Shown piece by piece: positions 6,800 through 15,413 of a stretch of 30,936 nt of DNA; positions within the stretch are counted from its first letter, which is position 1; each line of letters opens with the position of its first letter. The notes beneath the pieces were generated by a model. The model searched no databases. It worked only from the letters and a program-made list of their open reading frames with translations, and had not been told where the DNA came from. The stretch comes from an uncultured Eubacteriales bacterium (GTDB lineage Bacteria > Bacillota > Clostridia > Christensenellales > Borkfalkiaceae). The stretch is from the NCBI GenBank assembly GCA_900542935.1, contig UQPN01000023.1:1-30936 (forward strand), written 5' to 3'. The translations under genes and the position numbers were made by a program.

Positions 6800-8152
6800 A
6801 TGAAATGGAGAGTATGGCTGTTATCGCTGGGAATCACGCTGTTTTGCGTGCTGATGTTCGGGCTGGCAAGCACGCAGGTATATTATAAATCTTCTGTGGA
6901 CGACGGCAGGAAATATTTAAGCGTGTATATGAACGAGTATGCCGAAAGCGAATACCCGTTGGACGAGGCGGGGGCGAAGGCGTTTTCGGAAAGACTGAAC
7001 GGCGCGCGCGTTACGTTTATGGACGCGCAGGGGAACGTTCTGGCGGACAGCGAAGCCGAAAAGCCGGAAACCAACCATTCGAACCGCGAGGAAGTGATCG
7101 AAGCGCTGGAAAACGGAAAGAACGGCGACGGGTTTGCGGTGCGTTCCAGCGCCACGATCGGCAAAAACATGATGTATTACTGCCGTAATTTCGACGGCGC
7201 GTATCTGGTGCGCATTTCGATAGTAACCGACAGCGACTGGCTGATTTTCGTTAAAACGCTGCCCACGCTGGCTTCGTTTTTTGCGGTGATGCTGCTGCTT
7301 TGCGTGGCTACGGCGTTCGCCGCCACGAATATCGTGGTAACGCCCGTGAAAAAACTGGCGGAAGAAGCGGCGAAGAACGACAGCGTTACTTCGGACTATT
7401 CCGAATTGCAGCCGGTGGCGGAACTTCTGAACGAACGCAGCCGCAATATCAACCGTCAGATGGAAGAAATCAAGGCGGAAAAAGAGGCAGTGGAGCAGGC
7501 GCGGGCTTCGAAGGACGAATTTATTTCCAACGTTACGCACGAAATGAACACGCCTCTGACTTCCATACGCGGTTATGCCGAACTGCTGAGCGCGGGAGGA
7601 ATGTCCGACGAGCAGAAAGCGCTGGCGTATAAAACGATTTTAACGCAGAGCGACAGGCTGACGAATCTGATTGCGTGCATCATCAATTTCAGCGAAATAG
7701 AAAGCGACGATCTGCCCGCGTACGAAGTAAATTTTTCGGCGTTGGCAAGGGAAACGCTGAGCGCGCTGAAACCGGAAGCGGATAAGAGAAAAGTTACGAT
7801 TACCGAGCGCATCGACAACAACGTGATTTTACTCAGCCGCCACGAAAGACTGAGCGAATTATTCGGAAATCTGGTGCGGAACGCCATTAAGTACAATAAA
7901 GAGGGCGGCTCGGTTACGGTAACGCTGAACCGCGAAAAACTGGAAGTGGAAGATACCGGCATAGGCATTTCGGAAGAGAATCTCGGAAAGGTGTTTTCGC
8001 GTTTTTTCACCGTAGACAAATCGCATAACGGCAAAAACGGCGGATTCGGGCTGGGGCTTGCCGTGGCGAAAAAAATCTGCGTGAAGGCGGGCTGGCAGAT
8101 CGGCGTGGAAAGCGAGCTTGGAAAAGGCAGCAAATTTACGGTGAAATTTTAA
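6800..8152 (+). CDS. PhoR-like membrane sensor histidine kinase
   Basis: This 450-residue sensor has a first membrane helix (about 5-24), an extracellular sensing region of about 120 residues, a second helix (about 153-177), a HAMP-like linker starting VTPVKKLAEEA, and a short coiled segment. The catalytic core follows: H-box SNVTHEMNTPL with phospho-accepting His247, N-box NLVRNAIKYN, G1 box DTGIGIS, F-box FSRFF and G2 box GFGLGLAVAKK. All ATP-binding boxes are intact. The H-box has Asn where Arg or Lys is commonest (HEMNTPL), a tolerated variant. Placement next to the regulator at 6091 and downstream of pst suggests a PhoR role. The ligand or partner it senses cannot be read from the sequence. 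Confidence 0.88.
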   Translation: MKWRVWLLSLGITLFCVLMFGLASTQVYYKSSVDDGRKYLSVYMNEYAESEYPLDEAGAKAFSERLNGARVTFMDAQGNVLADSEAEKPETNHSNREEVIEALENGKNGDGFAVRSSATIGKNMMYYCRNFDGAYLVRISIVTDSDWLIFVKTLPTLASFFAVMLLLCVATAFAATNIVVTPVKKLAEEAAKNDSVTSDYSELQPVAELLNERSRNINRQMEEIKAEKEAVEQARASKDEFISNVTHEMNTPLTSIRGYAELLSAGGMSDEQKALAYKTILTQSDRLTNLIACIINFSEIESDDLPAYEVNFSALARETLSALKPEADKRKVTITERIDNNVILLSRHERLSELFGNLVRNAIKYNKEGGSVTVTLNREKLEVEDTGIGISEENLGKVFSRFFTVDKSHNGKNGGFGLGLAVAKKICVKAGWQIGVESELGKGSKFTVKF

Positions 8153-8209
8153 CGAAGAGCAGTATCGTTTGTCGGCTTTGCGCCCGGCGACGAAAGGGAA
8201 AACGGACAG

Positions 8210-8743
8210 ATGTATTATATTGCGAAATATTTATCGCCGATCGGCGGAATCACGATGGCGGGCAGCGGACAGGCGCTGAGCGGTTTGTGGTTGGACGGGC
8301 AGAAATATTTTGCCGACGCGCTGCTCTGCGGAAAGGAAGAAAAAGAACTTCCGGTGTTTGCGCAGACGAAAAAGTGGCTGGATATTTATTTTACGGGGAA
8401 GGCGCCCGATTTTACGCCGCCGCTTTCTATGGAAGGGATTTCGCCCTTCCGCAGGCGCGTATGGGAAATTATGCTGACGATTCCGTTCGGGCAGACAATG
8501 ACGTACGGAAACATAGCGAAGCTGATAGAAGAGGAAACGGGAAAACGCGTTTCGGCGCAGGCGGCAGGCGGCGCGGTGGGGCATAATTGCATATCGATTA
8601 TCATTCCCTGCCACAGAGTGGTTGGCACAGGCGGAAACCTGACGGGGTATGCCGGCGGCATCGATAAGAAAATAGCGCTGCTGAAAAACGAGGGCGCGGA
8701 CGTTTCGGCATTTACGTTGCCGAAAAAGGGCGCGGCGCGGTAA
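8210..8743 (+). CDS. Methylated-DNA--protein-cysteine methyltransferase (Ogt type)
   Basis: This is a suicide DNA-repair protein that moves a methyl group from O6-methylguanine to its own cysteine. The 177-residue protein shows the full active-site signature IIIPCHRVVG with acceptor Cys134. The helix-turn-helix region before it includes FGQTMTYGNIAKLI (about 93-106). The C-terminal LTGYAGGIDKK is also typical. The residue pair before the active site reads GHNC where GxNP is usual, a small deviation that does not touch the catalytic residues. Length fits Ogt/MGMT proteins (160-180). It follows the histidine kinase by 57 bases and is probably the last gene of that unit, closing at the bidirectional terminator at 8774-8806. 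No functional link to phosphate uptake is evident. Confidence 0.92.
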   Translation: MYYIAKYLSPIGGITMAGSGQALSGLWLDGQKYFADALLCGKEEKELPVFAQTKKWLDIYFTGKAPDFTPPLSMEGISPFRRRVWEIMLTIPFGQTMTYGNIAKLIEEETGKRVSAQAAGGAVGHNCISIIIPCHRVVGTGGNLTGYAGGIDKKIALLKNEGADVSAFTLPKKGAAR

Positions 8744-8773
8744 AAATCGCTGGTTTATCTGTATAAAAATGCA

Positions 8774-8818
8774 AACGCGGACGGGAGCAAGGCTACCGTC
8801 CGCGTTAATTTTAATTTG
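8774..8818. terminator. Bidirectional terminator between ogt-type gene and leuS
   Basis: AACGCGGACGG (8774-8784) pairs perfectly with CCGTCCGCGTT (8796-8806), 11 bp with an 11-nt loop. A T-rich tract follows on the plus strand and the minus strand reads TGCATTTTTATAC after the stem. It serves the two converging genes. Confidence 0.85.
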
Positions 8819-8829
8819 TCTGTTTAAGT

Positions 8830-11268
8830 TTACCCGACGATTAAGTTTATCAGTCTGCCGGGAACGATGACGCATTTTTTCAGCGTTTTCCCTTCCAGCA
8901 GCGGGGCGACTTCTTCGCGCGCGCTCGCCGCGGCTTTGATTTCATCTTCCGACGCGTCTTTCGCCACCATCATTTTGCACTTGATTTTGCTGTTTACCTG
9001 TACGGCGTATTCCGTTTCGTCTTTCACCAGCGCGCTTTCGTCCGCCACGGGGTAGCGTTCTTCGAATACCGAGCTCTTATGCCCAAGCATTTCCCAGAAC
9101 TCTTCCGCGGTGTGCGGCGCGAACGGCGCAAACATGCGCACGAGGTCTTCCGCGCAAAGCCGCATGAAGCTTTCGTTTTTATTTTCAAGCGAATCGTATT
9201 TCGAAAGGGCGTTTACGTATTCCATCAGTCTTGCCACCGAAGTGTTGAAGGAGAACGCTTCCGCGTCGCGCGTGATGTTCTTGATGGCGTAGTTGCGCGC
9301 GTAGTCCAGTTCTTTTTCGGCGGCGCCGAGTGCGAAGCCTTTTTTCATCGGCTCGTATTTCGTCGCTTTTACAATCAGGCGTTCCGTCCTTTCCACGAAT
9401 TTCGCCACCGATTTGATACCGTCGTCGTTCCACGGTCCGCCCTCGGTGTAAGAAAAGCCGAACATCAGATACAGGCGGAAGACGTCGGAACCGTACTCTT
9501 CCACGTATTTGTCGGGCGAAACCACGTTGCCTTTCGATTTGCTCATGCGGTTGCCGTCCGGGCCTAAAATCACGCCCTGATGCACAAGCCGCTTAAAAGG
9601 CTCGTCGAAAGAAATATAGCCCATGTCGCGCAAAGCTTTCGTAATGAAACGCGCGTACAGAAGGTGCATGCAGGCGTGTTCCGCGCCGCCCACGTATACG
9701 TCTACGGGCAGCATCTTATCCGCCGTTTCTTTCGAAAACGCTTGTTTATCGTTGTGCGCGTCCGGGTAGCGAAGATAATACCACGAAGAGCAGACGAACG
9801 TATCCAGCGTATCGGGATCGCGCCGCGCCTTGCCGCCGCAGACGGGGCAGGTGCAATTCATGAATTCTTCGCACGAAGCGAGGGGAGATTTGCCGTTCGG
9901 ATGAAATTCCACGTTGTAGGGAAGTTTTACGGGCAGATCTTTTTCGGGCACGGGCACCGCGCCGCATTTTTCGCAGTGGATCATGGGAATCGGCGCGCCC
10001 CAGTAACGCTGGCGGGAAACCGACCAGTCGCGCAGGCGGTAGTTGACTTTTTTGCCGCCTTTTCCCGCTTTCGTCAGTTTTGCGGCGATGGCGTTGCGCG
10101 CTTCTTCGCCGGACAATCCGTCGAATTCGCCGCTGTTTACTAAAATCCCGTCTTCGGTGAACGGAAGAACGGTTTCTTCGCCGATTTTCTGCACTACCTG
10201 CGTTACGGGCAGGGAGTATTTTTTCGCAAATTCGAAGTCGCGTTCGTCGTGCGCGGCAACCGCCATCACGGCGCCCGTGCCGTACGAATACAGCACGTAA
10301 TCGGCGATATACACGGGCACTTTTTTGCCGGTGAGCGGGTGCGTTGCGTAGGCGCCCGTAAACGTTCCCGTTTTTTCGCGCGCGGTGGAAAGACGGTCGA
10401 TGTCGTTCGCGGAAGCCGCGTACGCCACGTAATCGTCGATGTCTTTCGCGCGTTCGGGGTGCGCCGCTTTCAGTTTTTCCACCAAGGGATGTTCGGGCGC
10501 CAGCACTACGTAATTTACGCCGAAAAGGGTATCGCAACGCGTGGTGAACACCGTAATCGGATCGCCCGTTTCGCATTCGAAAATCACTTCGCAGCCCGTG
10601 GATCTGCCGATCCAGTTTTTCTGCATCAGTTTGGTTTTTTCCGGCCAGTCGAGGTCGTTGAGTCCGTCGAGGAGTTCTTCGGCGTATTCCGTGATTTTTA
10701 AAAACCACTGCGTCATGTTTTTGCGAAGCACGGGGGAACCGCAGCGTTCGCATACGCCGCCTTCCGCCTGTTCGTTGGCGAGCACCGTTTCGCAGGAAGG
10801 ACACCAGTTCACGAGCGATTGCTTGCGGTAGGCGAGTCCTTTTTTATACAGTTCGATGAACAGCCACTGCGTCCACTTGTAATAATCGGGTTCGCAGGTT
10901 TTGATTTCCGCCGACCAGTCGAACATCGCGCCCATGTTTTTCAGCTGTTTTTCCATGGTGGCGATATTCTGCTCGGTGGAATCTTTGGGGTGGATGCCCG
11001 TTTTTATGGCGTAATTTTCCGCGGGCAGACCGAACGCGTCGAAGCCCATCGGCTGAAACACTTCGAAACCCTGCATTTTTTTGAACCTTGCGTAAGAATC
11101 GGCAGGTCCGTAATTGTACCAGTGCCCCACGTGCAGTTTTGCGCCGGAAGGGTAGGAGAACATTTCCAGAACGTACCATTTTTTATCGGCGTTCTTTTTA
11201 TTGAACGCGTATTCCTTGTTCTTCTCCCAACGCGCCTGCCATTTGCTTTCTACCGCTTTTACGTCCAT
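8830..11268 (-). CDS. leuS: Leucyl-tRNA synthetase
   Basis: This class Ia synthetase charges tRNA-Leu with leucine. Its 812 residues match bacterial LeuRS. Seen in order: the HIGH-type motif HVGH (46-49), the leucine-pocket segment GFDAFGLPAENYAIKTG, a zinc-type cluster NWCPSC...CERC (Cys156/159/173/176), the CP1 editing domain with its Thr-rich motif TTRCDTLFG (242-250), a second Cys-rich zinc segment (HCEKC at about 431-435 and CTCPVC at about 472-477), and the KMSKS motif as RMSKS (574-578). The editing motif has Cys where Pro or Ala is usual. The C-terminal anticodon-binding and tail domains are present. The ATG at 11268 lies behind a GGAGG site. A strong promoter sits just upstream at 11351-11379, and the 82 bases between start and promoter leave no room for a T-box. 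Confidence 0.97.
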   Translation of the reverse strand: MDVKAVESKWQARWEKNKEYAFNKKNADKKWYVLEMFSYPSGAKLHVGHWYNYGPADSYARFKKMQGFEVFQPMGFDAFGLPAENYAIKTGIHPKDSTEQNIATMEKQLKNMGAMFDWSAEIKTCEPDYYKWTQWLFIELYKKGLAYRKQSLVNWCPSCETVLANEQAEGGVCERCGSPVLRKNMTQWFLKITEYAEELLDGLNDLDWPEKTKLMQKNWIGRSTGCEVIFECETGDPITVFTTRCDTLFGVNYVVLAPEHPLVEKLKAAHPERAKDIDDYVAYAASANDIDRLSTAREKTGTFTGAYATHPLTGKKVPVYIADYVLYSYGTGAVMAVAAHDERDFEFAKKYSLPVTQVVQKIGEETVLPFTEDGILVNSGEFDGLSGEEARNAIAAKLTKAGKGGKKVNYRLRDWSVSRQRYWGAPIPMIHCEKCGAVPVPEKDLPVKLPYNVEFHPNGKSPLASCEEFMNCTCPVCGGKARRDPDTLDTFVCSSWYYLRYPDAHNDKQAFSKETADKMLPVDVYVGGAEHACMHLLYARFITKALRDMGYISFDEPFKRLVHQGVILGPDGNRMSKSKGNVVSPDKYVEEYGSDVFRLYLMFGFSYTEGGPWNDDGIKSVAKFVERTERLIVKATKYEPMKKGFALGAAEKELDYARNYAIKNITRDAEAFSFNTSVARLMEYVNALSKYDSLENKNESFMRLCAEDLVRMFAPFAPHTAEEFWEMLGHKSSVFEERYPVADESALVKDETEYAVQVNSKIKCKMMVAKDASEDEIKAAASAREEVAPLLEGKTLKKCVIVPGRLINLIVG

Positions 11269-11350
11269 ACCTTGTTTTGCCTCCGTACTTGCGTGCGGAA
11301 AGGGGGGATTATCGCCTTATTTTCCGCCGTCGCAAAAAATTTCATGTTAT

Positions 11351-11379
11351 ATTATAGCAGAAAAATAAATATAAGTCAA
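11351..11379 (-). promoter_or_regulatory. leuS promoter
   Basis: Read on the minus strand: TTGACT (11379-11374), a 17-base spacer, and TATAAT (11356-11351), near the sigma-A consensus. The transcript leader before leuS is about 75 bases. Confidence 0.85.
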
Positions 11380-11393
11380 ATAATTCGCGGCGT

Positions 11394-12113
11394 TTGGCAT
11401 ACAATAATAGCGTGGAAAAAATACGAGTGTCGAAGGACGGAAAACCTGACGAATGTATAGCCTACGTAAGCGAACGGGTGAGCGGCAAATATGCCGCTCT
11501 GCCTTGCGTTGCGGGCGTTTTCGGGCGCTCCGGCAGAACTTCGCTGGAATTTTCCACGGAAAAACCGTACGAACCGTACGTCCGGGGAGAAACGGTTTCC
11601 GCCGTGGCGGAAGTGCTTGTTTTATCGTACAAATACCGTTTTTTCAAACGGTTGCTGCCGCTGCCCGCACTGGAAAGCGAGGAGCGGGAAATTCTTCTGA
11701 CGGCGCTGGTTGCCGCCGATTTCGACGCGGATAAAGAATACGTGAAAGCGCGCCTTTCCGGGCTGGACGAATATCTTCTGGACGGCGTGTTTTTCTTCCG
11801 CATGCAGGAACTGAAAAAAAGCTGGGAGCGCATCGCATCGTACGTGCCCGCCACCTTTTCGCGCGAGGCGCTGGAATCCTTCCTTGAATTTCTGGTAGCG
11901 GAGGGTAAAACGCGCGTGTTTCTGCAGGGCGATACGGCGTACGACGAAGATTATCGTCCGTTGAAAAAGAGCGCGCTCACGGGCGAATATTCGGCGCCGA
12001 AAGAAATTCTGTTGTCCTCGGCGAAGCTTGTGTATTGCTTCGGTGGACAATCGGAAAAAACGCGCGCGTTCTTAAAAAAATATTATCCCGAAAAAACGTT
12101 TTTCTGTTCCTGA
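11394..12113 (+). CDS. YtxC-like protein (putative sporulation-associated family)
   Basis: This hypothetical protein of up to 239 residues has no signal peptide or membrane helix. It lies just upstream of thrS, where many endospore-formers carry ytxC. Its pattern also fits that family loosely: a hydrophobic helical region ETVSAVAEVLVLSYKYRFFKR (about 66-86, shown in part), then LLDGVFFFRMQELKKSW (about 128-144), recalling the YtxC pattern of a Gly-Phe-x-x-Phe-Arg-Leu stretch, and a helix ending FLEFLVAEGKTRVFLQ. The link is inferred and distant. The start is uncertain: TTG at 11394 has a weak ribosome site, and GTG at 11412 or 11427 would trim the N-terminus. The gene diverges from leuS, and the T-box leader of thrS begins shortly after its stop, so it is transcribed separately from thrS. 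Confidence 0.5.
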   Translation: MAYNNSVEKIRVSKDGKPDECIAYVSERVSGKYAALPCVAGVFGRSGRTSLEFSTEKPYEPYVRGETVSAVAEVLVLSYKYRFFKRLLPLPALESEEREILLTALVAADFDADKEYVKARLSGLDEYLLDGVFFFRMQELKKSWERIASYVPATFSREALESFLEFLVAEGKTRVFLQGDTAYDEDYRPLKKSALTGEYSAPKEILLSSAKLVYCFGGQSEKTRAFLKKYYPEKTFFCS

Positions 12114-12155
12114 AACAAAAATTCGCGAAAAGTTAAAAAATCCACCGAAAAACCG

Positions 12156-12184
12156 TTGACAAATTTCCGCGAAAGGGTTAAAAT
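12156..12184 (+). promoter_or_regulatory. thrS promoter
   Basis: TTGACA (12156-12161), 17 bases, TAAAAT (12179-12184): a near-consensus sigma-A promoter, with transcription expected to start near 12191 at the head of the T-box leader. Confidence 0.88.
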
Positions 12185-12190
12185 AACGAT

Positions 12191-12480
12191 AGTCGGTCGG
12201 GAGTTCCGTCCGGCTGCGTAAAGACAAGTAACTTTTCGTCGGCGGGTACACAGAGAGGCTGTCCTTCGGCTGCAAGACGGCTTATCCCGGAAAATGCGAA
12301 ACCGCTTTGCGTACGGATTTGATAAAACGGCATAAATAAAGCGGTCGGTCGCGCGCGGAATTTTCCGCTCGGCGCCCGGCAATTAAGGTGGAACCGCGCA
12401 AAGATTGCGTCCTTAAACAGTGTGTTTTCGCTTGCGGAAAGCAGGCGGAACGCGGCATTGTTCGAGGCGCTTTTTTATTT
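12191..12480 (+). ncRNA. T-box riboswitch, threonine-specific, upstream of thrS
   Basis: This leader senses uncharged tRNA-Thr and opens transcription of thrS. Stem I can close with GCGTAAAG (12216-12223) pairing CTTTGCGT (12305-12312). It holds an AGTA turn (12228-12231), the AGAGAG element near 12252, and a specifier ACC (12301-12303) after GAA, matching a Thr codon read by anticodon GGU. The T-box core AAGGTGGAACCGCG (12385-12398) contains TGGA, whose last base would pair with a U discriminator. The antiterminator uses TTAAGG (12383-12388) with CCTTAA (12411-12416). The competing terminator pairs GCGTC..TTAAACAGTG (12407-12422) with CATTGTTCGAGGCGC (12456-12470), with one bulge and one mismatch, followed by six T. 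The shared CCTTAA strand makes the two folds exclusive. Confidence 0.93.
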
Positions 12481-12544
12481 GCCCGGAACACGGAATAACG
12501 GCATATACGTTTACGAAACACAAAAAAACGGAGGAGAACTCATT

Positions 12545-14452
12545 ATGAATATCATTTTGAAAAACGGCGACGTACTGAAAACGGAAGAAAACGCTACCTG
12601 CATGCAGGCGGCGCAGGAGATTTCCGAGGGGCTGGCGAGAAACGCCGTATGCGCCCGCGTGAACGGCGAACTGAAAGACCTTTCGCACGTACTGAAAGAG
12701 GGCGACGCGCTTGAAATCGTTACGCTGAAAGATCGCGACGGTCTGCACGTATACCGCCATACCTGCGCGCACGTTTTGGCGCAGGCTTTAAAAACCATTT
12801 ATCCTACCTGCAAACTTTCCATCGGGCCCGTAATCGACAACGGTTTTTATTACGACGTAGACTTCACCACGCCCATCACGATGAACGATTTTCAGCAGAT
12901 AGAAGTGGAAATGCAGCGCATCATCAAGAGCAATTTCCCCATCGAAAGATTCACGCTGCCGCGCGAAGAAGCCATTAAATATATGCAGGGCTTCAAGGAA
13001 AATTACAAAGTGGAGCTCATCGAAGATCTTCCCGAAGGCGAAGAAATCTCCTTCTACAAGCAGGGAAATTTCGTGGACCTTTGCAAGGGACCGCACCTTC
13101 CTTCCACGGGCAAAATCAAGGCGTTCAAGCTGGTGAGCATTGCCGGCGCGTACTGGCGCGGCGACGAGCACAACAAGATGCTTACCCGCATTTACGGCAC
13201 GGCGTTCGCGAAGAAAGACGAAATGGAAGCTTACTTCACCATGCTGGAAGAGGCGAAGAAACGCGACCATATCAAACTGGGCAAAGAACTGAAATTGTTC
13301 ACGATTTTAAACGAGGGCAAAGGCTTCCCGTTCTTCCTGCCCAACGGCATGATTCTGAAGAACACGCTGATCGATTACTGGCGCCAGATTCACCGCCGCG
13401 AAGGATATGTGGAAGTTTCCACGCCCATCATGCTTTCCCGCTCGCTGTGGGAAACCAGCGGACACTGGGACCATTATAAAGACAATATGTACACCACGAA
13501 AATCGACGGCGAAGATTACGCCATCAAACCCATGAACTGCCCCGGCGGCGTTCTGGTGTACAAAACGGAGCCGCATTCCTATAAAGATCTGCCCATCCGT
13601 ATGGGCGAACTGGGCATCGTGCACCGCCACGAAAAATCGGGGCAGCTGCACGGATTGTTCCGCGTGCGCTGTTTCACGCAGGACGACGCGCATATTTTCA
13701 TGACGCCTTCGCAGATTACAAGCGAAATCAAAGGCGTTGTGCGGCTGATCAACGAGGTGTACACGCTGTTCGGGTTCAAGTATCACGTGGAACTTTCCAC
13801 CCGTCCCGAAAACAGCATGGGCAGCGACGAGGACTGGGAAAACGCCACGAACGCTCTGAAAGAAGCGCTGGAAGAAATGGGCACCGATTACTTGGTGAAC
13901 GAGGGCGACGGCGCGTTCTACGGACCGAAAATCGATTTCCATCTGGAAGATTCCATCGGCAGAACGTGGCAGTGCGGTACCATTCAGCTGGACTTCCAGC
14001 TGCCGCAGCGTTTCGAAATGGAATACGTGGGCGAGGACGGCGAAAAGCACCGCCCGATTATGGTGCACCGCGTGATTTACGGTTCGATCGAACGGTTTAT
14101 CGGTATTCTGATCGAACATTACGCAGGCAAATTCCCGGTATGGCTTTCGCCGGTGCAGGCAAAAATTCTGCCGATTACCGAAAAGCAGAACGAGTACGCG
14201 AAGAAAGTGGCGGCGGCGCTGGAAGAAAAGGGCGTGCGCGTTTCCGTGGACGACCGCAACGAAAAAATCGGCTATAAAATCCGCGAAGCGCAGATGGATA
14301 AAGTGCCGTATATGCTGGTTGTGGGCGAAAAGGAAGCGGAAAGCGGCACCGTTGCCGTACGCCGCAGAGATAAAGGCGATACGGGCGCGGTGAGCGTGGA
14401 GGAATTCACGGCTGCGATTACCCAAGAAATCGCGGATAAAACGGCGTTTTAA
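12545..14452 (+). CDS. thrS: Threonyl-tRNA synthetase
   Basis: This class II synthetase charges tRNA-Thr. The 635-residue protein has the N-terminal TGS domain (about 1-62) and the N2 editing domain with HxxxH in RHTCAH (His72, His76) and CxxxH in DLCKGPH (Cys180, His184). The catalytic core follows, with zinc ligand Cys332 in MNCPGG, motif 2 FRVRCFTQDDAHIF (372-385, zinc His383) and motif 3 near VHRVIYGSIERFIG. The C-terminal anticodon-binding domain contains VSVDDRNEKIGYKIREA. Length matches typical ThrRS (about 635-645). An in-frame GTG at 12422 would add 41 residues but lies within the T-box terminator. ATG 12545 has a strong GGAGGAG site (12530-12536) and begins exactly at the TGS domain. 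A sugar isomerase-like gene follows 20 bases after the stop. Confidence 0.97.
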   Translation: MNIILKNGDVLKTEENATCMQAAQEISEGLARNAVCARVNGELKDLSHVLKEGDALEIVTLKDRDGLHVYRHTCAHVLAQALKTIYPTCKLSIGPVIDNGFYYDVDFTTPITMNDFQQIEVEMQRIIKSNFPIERFTLPREEAIKYMQGFKENYKVELIEDLPEGEEISFYKQGNFVDLCKGPHLPSTGKIKAFKLVSIAGAYWRGDEHNKMLTRIYGTAFAKKDEMEAYFTMLEEAKKRDHIKLGKELKLFTILNEGKGFPFFLPNGMILKNTLIDYWRQIHRREGYVEVSTPIMLSRSLWETSGHWDHYKDNMYTTKIDGEDYAIKPMNCPGGVLVYKTEPHSYKDLPIRMGELGIVHRHEKSGQLHGLFRVRCFTQDDAHIFMTPSQITSEIKGVVRLINEVYTLFGFKYHVELSTRPENSMGSDEDWENATNALKEALEEMGTDYLVNEGDGAFYGPKIDFHLEDSIGRTWQCGTIQLDFQLPQRFEMEYVGEDGEKHRPIMVHRVIYGSIERFIGILIEHYAGKFPVWLSPVQAKILPITEKQNEYAKKVAAALEEKGVRVSVDDRNEKIGYKIREAQMDKVPYMLVVGEKEAESGTVAVRRRDKGDTGAVSVEEFTAAITQEIADKTAF

Positions 14453-14472
14453 ATAGTATCCGGAGGCAGACG

Positions 14473-15339
14473 ATGAACGAAAGAATGGTTTCCACGCAGA
14501 CGGGCGGATTATGGAAGTACGGCTCTCTGAAAGAGGTGTTATCTCTTTTGAAAGAAAGCGGATTCACGGCGTACGACTGCACGATGTGCGATAACCGCAC
14601 GGAAGCGGAACTTCTGATCGAAAGCGAAAATTATCTTGAAAACGCACGCGAGCTGCGCGCGTATGCCGATTCGATTTCTTTGCCGTGCAATCAGACGCAC
14701 GCGCCGTTTCCTTCGGCGATCCGGAACAACGAAAAATACAACGAAGAAATTTTTCCGAAGCTGATCCGCGCGATAGAAGTGAGCGGAATTCTGGGCGCGA
14801 AAGTGTGCGTGGTGCATCCGTGCAACGATTATACGCCGGAAGAAAACGCTGCTAAAGTATATCTGCCGCTGGCGCCGTACGCGAGAAAGGCGGGCGTGAA
14901 AATCGGCGTGGAAAACATGTGGAACTGGAATAACGCGAAGAATATTTTCGCGCCCGCGGCATGTTCTTCGCCCGAAAATTATCTCGCGCACATGAAACTG
15001 CTTCCGCCCGACGCGTTTGTCGCAAATCTCGATATAGGGCATGCGGAGCTTCGCGCGATGAATACTTCAGCGCCGGAAATGATCCGCGCGCTGGGCGGGT
15101 ATTTTCAGTCGATGCATCTGCACGACGTGAATTTTTACGAAGATTCGCACACGTTGCCGTTTACGGAAAAAATCGATTACGAAGCGGTGATTGCGGCGAT
15201 GAAAGAAGTCGGCTACAAGGGCGACGTAACGCTGGAATCGGGCAATTTCGCCGCGAAATTTCCGAAAGAACTGATGCCTGCGGCGGTGAAGCTGATGGCG
15301 GAAGTGGCGACGTACTTCAAAAAACGACTGGACGAATAA
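14473..15339 (+). CDS. TIM-barrel sugar phosphate isomerase/epimerase-like protein
   Basis: This 288-residue protein is a member of the xylose-isomerase-like/AP-endonuclease-2 TIM-barrel superfamily. The metal-site pattern is intact: His75 (NQTHAPF), His115 (VVHPCND), Glu147 (GVENMWNW), Asp187 and His190 (LDIGHAE), His216 (HLHDVN) and Glu255 (LESGNF). Such proteins isomerise or epimerise sugars or inositol derivatives with a divalent metal. The exact substrate cannot be deduced, and an endonuclease IV role is less likely given the sugar-isomerase-like C-terminal pattern. ATG 14473 follows GGAGG (14462-14466). The gene is 20 bases behind thrS with no terminator between, so it is probably co-transcribed and would come under the threonine T-box, an odd pairing that may be incidental. 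Confidence 0.82.
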   Translation: MNERMVSTQTGGLWKYGSLKEVLSLLKESGFTAYDCTMCDNRTEAELLIESENYLENARELRAYADSISLPCNQTHAPFPSAIRNNEKYNEEIFPKLIRAIEVSGILGAKVCVVHPCNDYTPEENAAKVYLPLAPYARKAGVKIGVENMWNWNNAKNIFAPAACSSPENYLAHMKLLPPDAFVANLDIGHAELRAMNTSAPEMIRALGGYFQSMHLHDVNFYEDSHTLPFTEKIDYEAVIAAMKEVGYKGDVTLESGNFAAKFPKELMPAAVKLMAEVATYFKKRLDE

Positions 15340-15377
15340 ATTTTTACGGATTTTTTCGTAAAGAGGCGAAAAAACGC

Positions 15378-15407
15378 TTGACTTTCTTTGCCGCGGTATG
15401 CTAATAT
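15378..15407 (+). promoter_or_regulatory. Promoter of infC-rpmI-rplT
   Basis: TTGACT (15378-15383), 18 bases, then TAATAT (15402-15407) preceded by TGC, an extended -10. The start of transcription is expected near 15414, giving a leader of about 155 bases before infC. Confidence 0.8.
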
Positions 15408-15413
15408 ATTAAG

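Noticed and set aside
11269..11393. T-box before leuS
   Set aside because: Only about 75 transcribed bases separate the promoter from the start codon, and no T-box core is present.
12422..12544. In-frame GTG start that would lengthen ThrRS by 41 residues
   Set aside because: The extension is read from the T-box terminator hairpin, while ATG 12545 has a strong ribosome site at the TGS-domain boundary.
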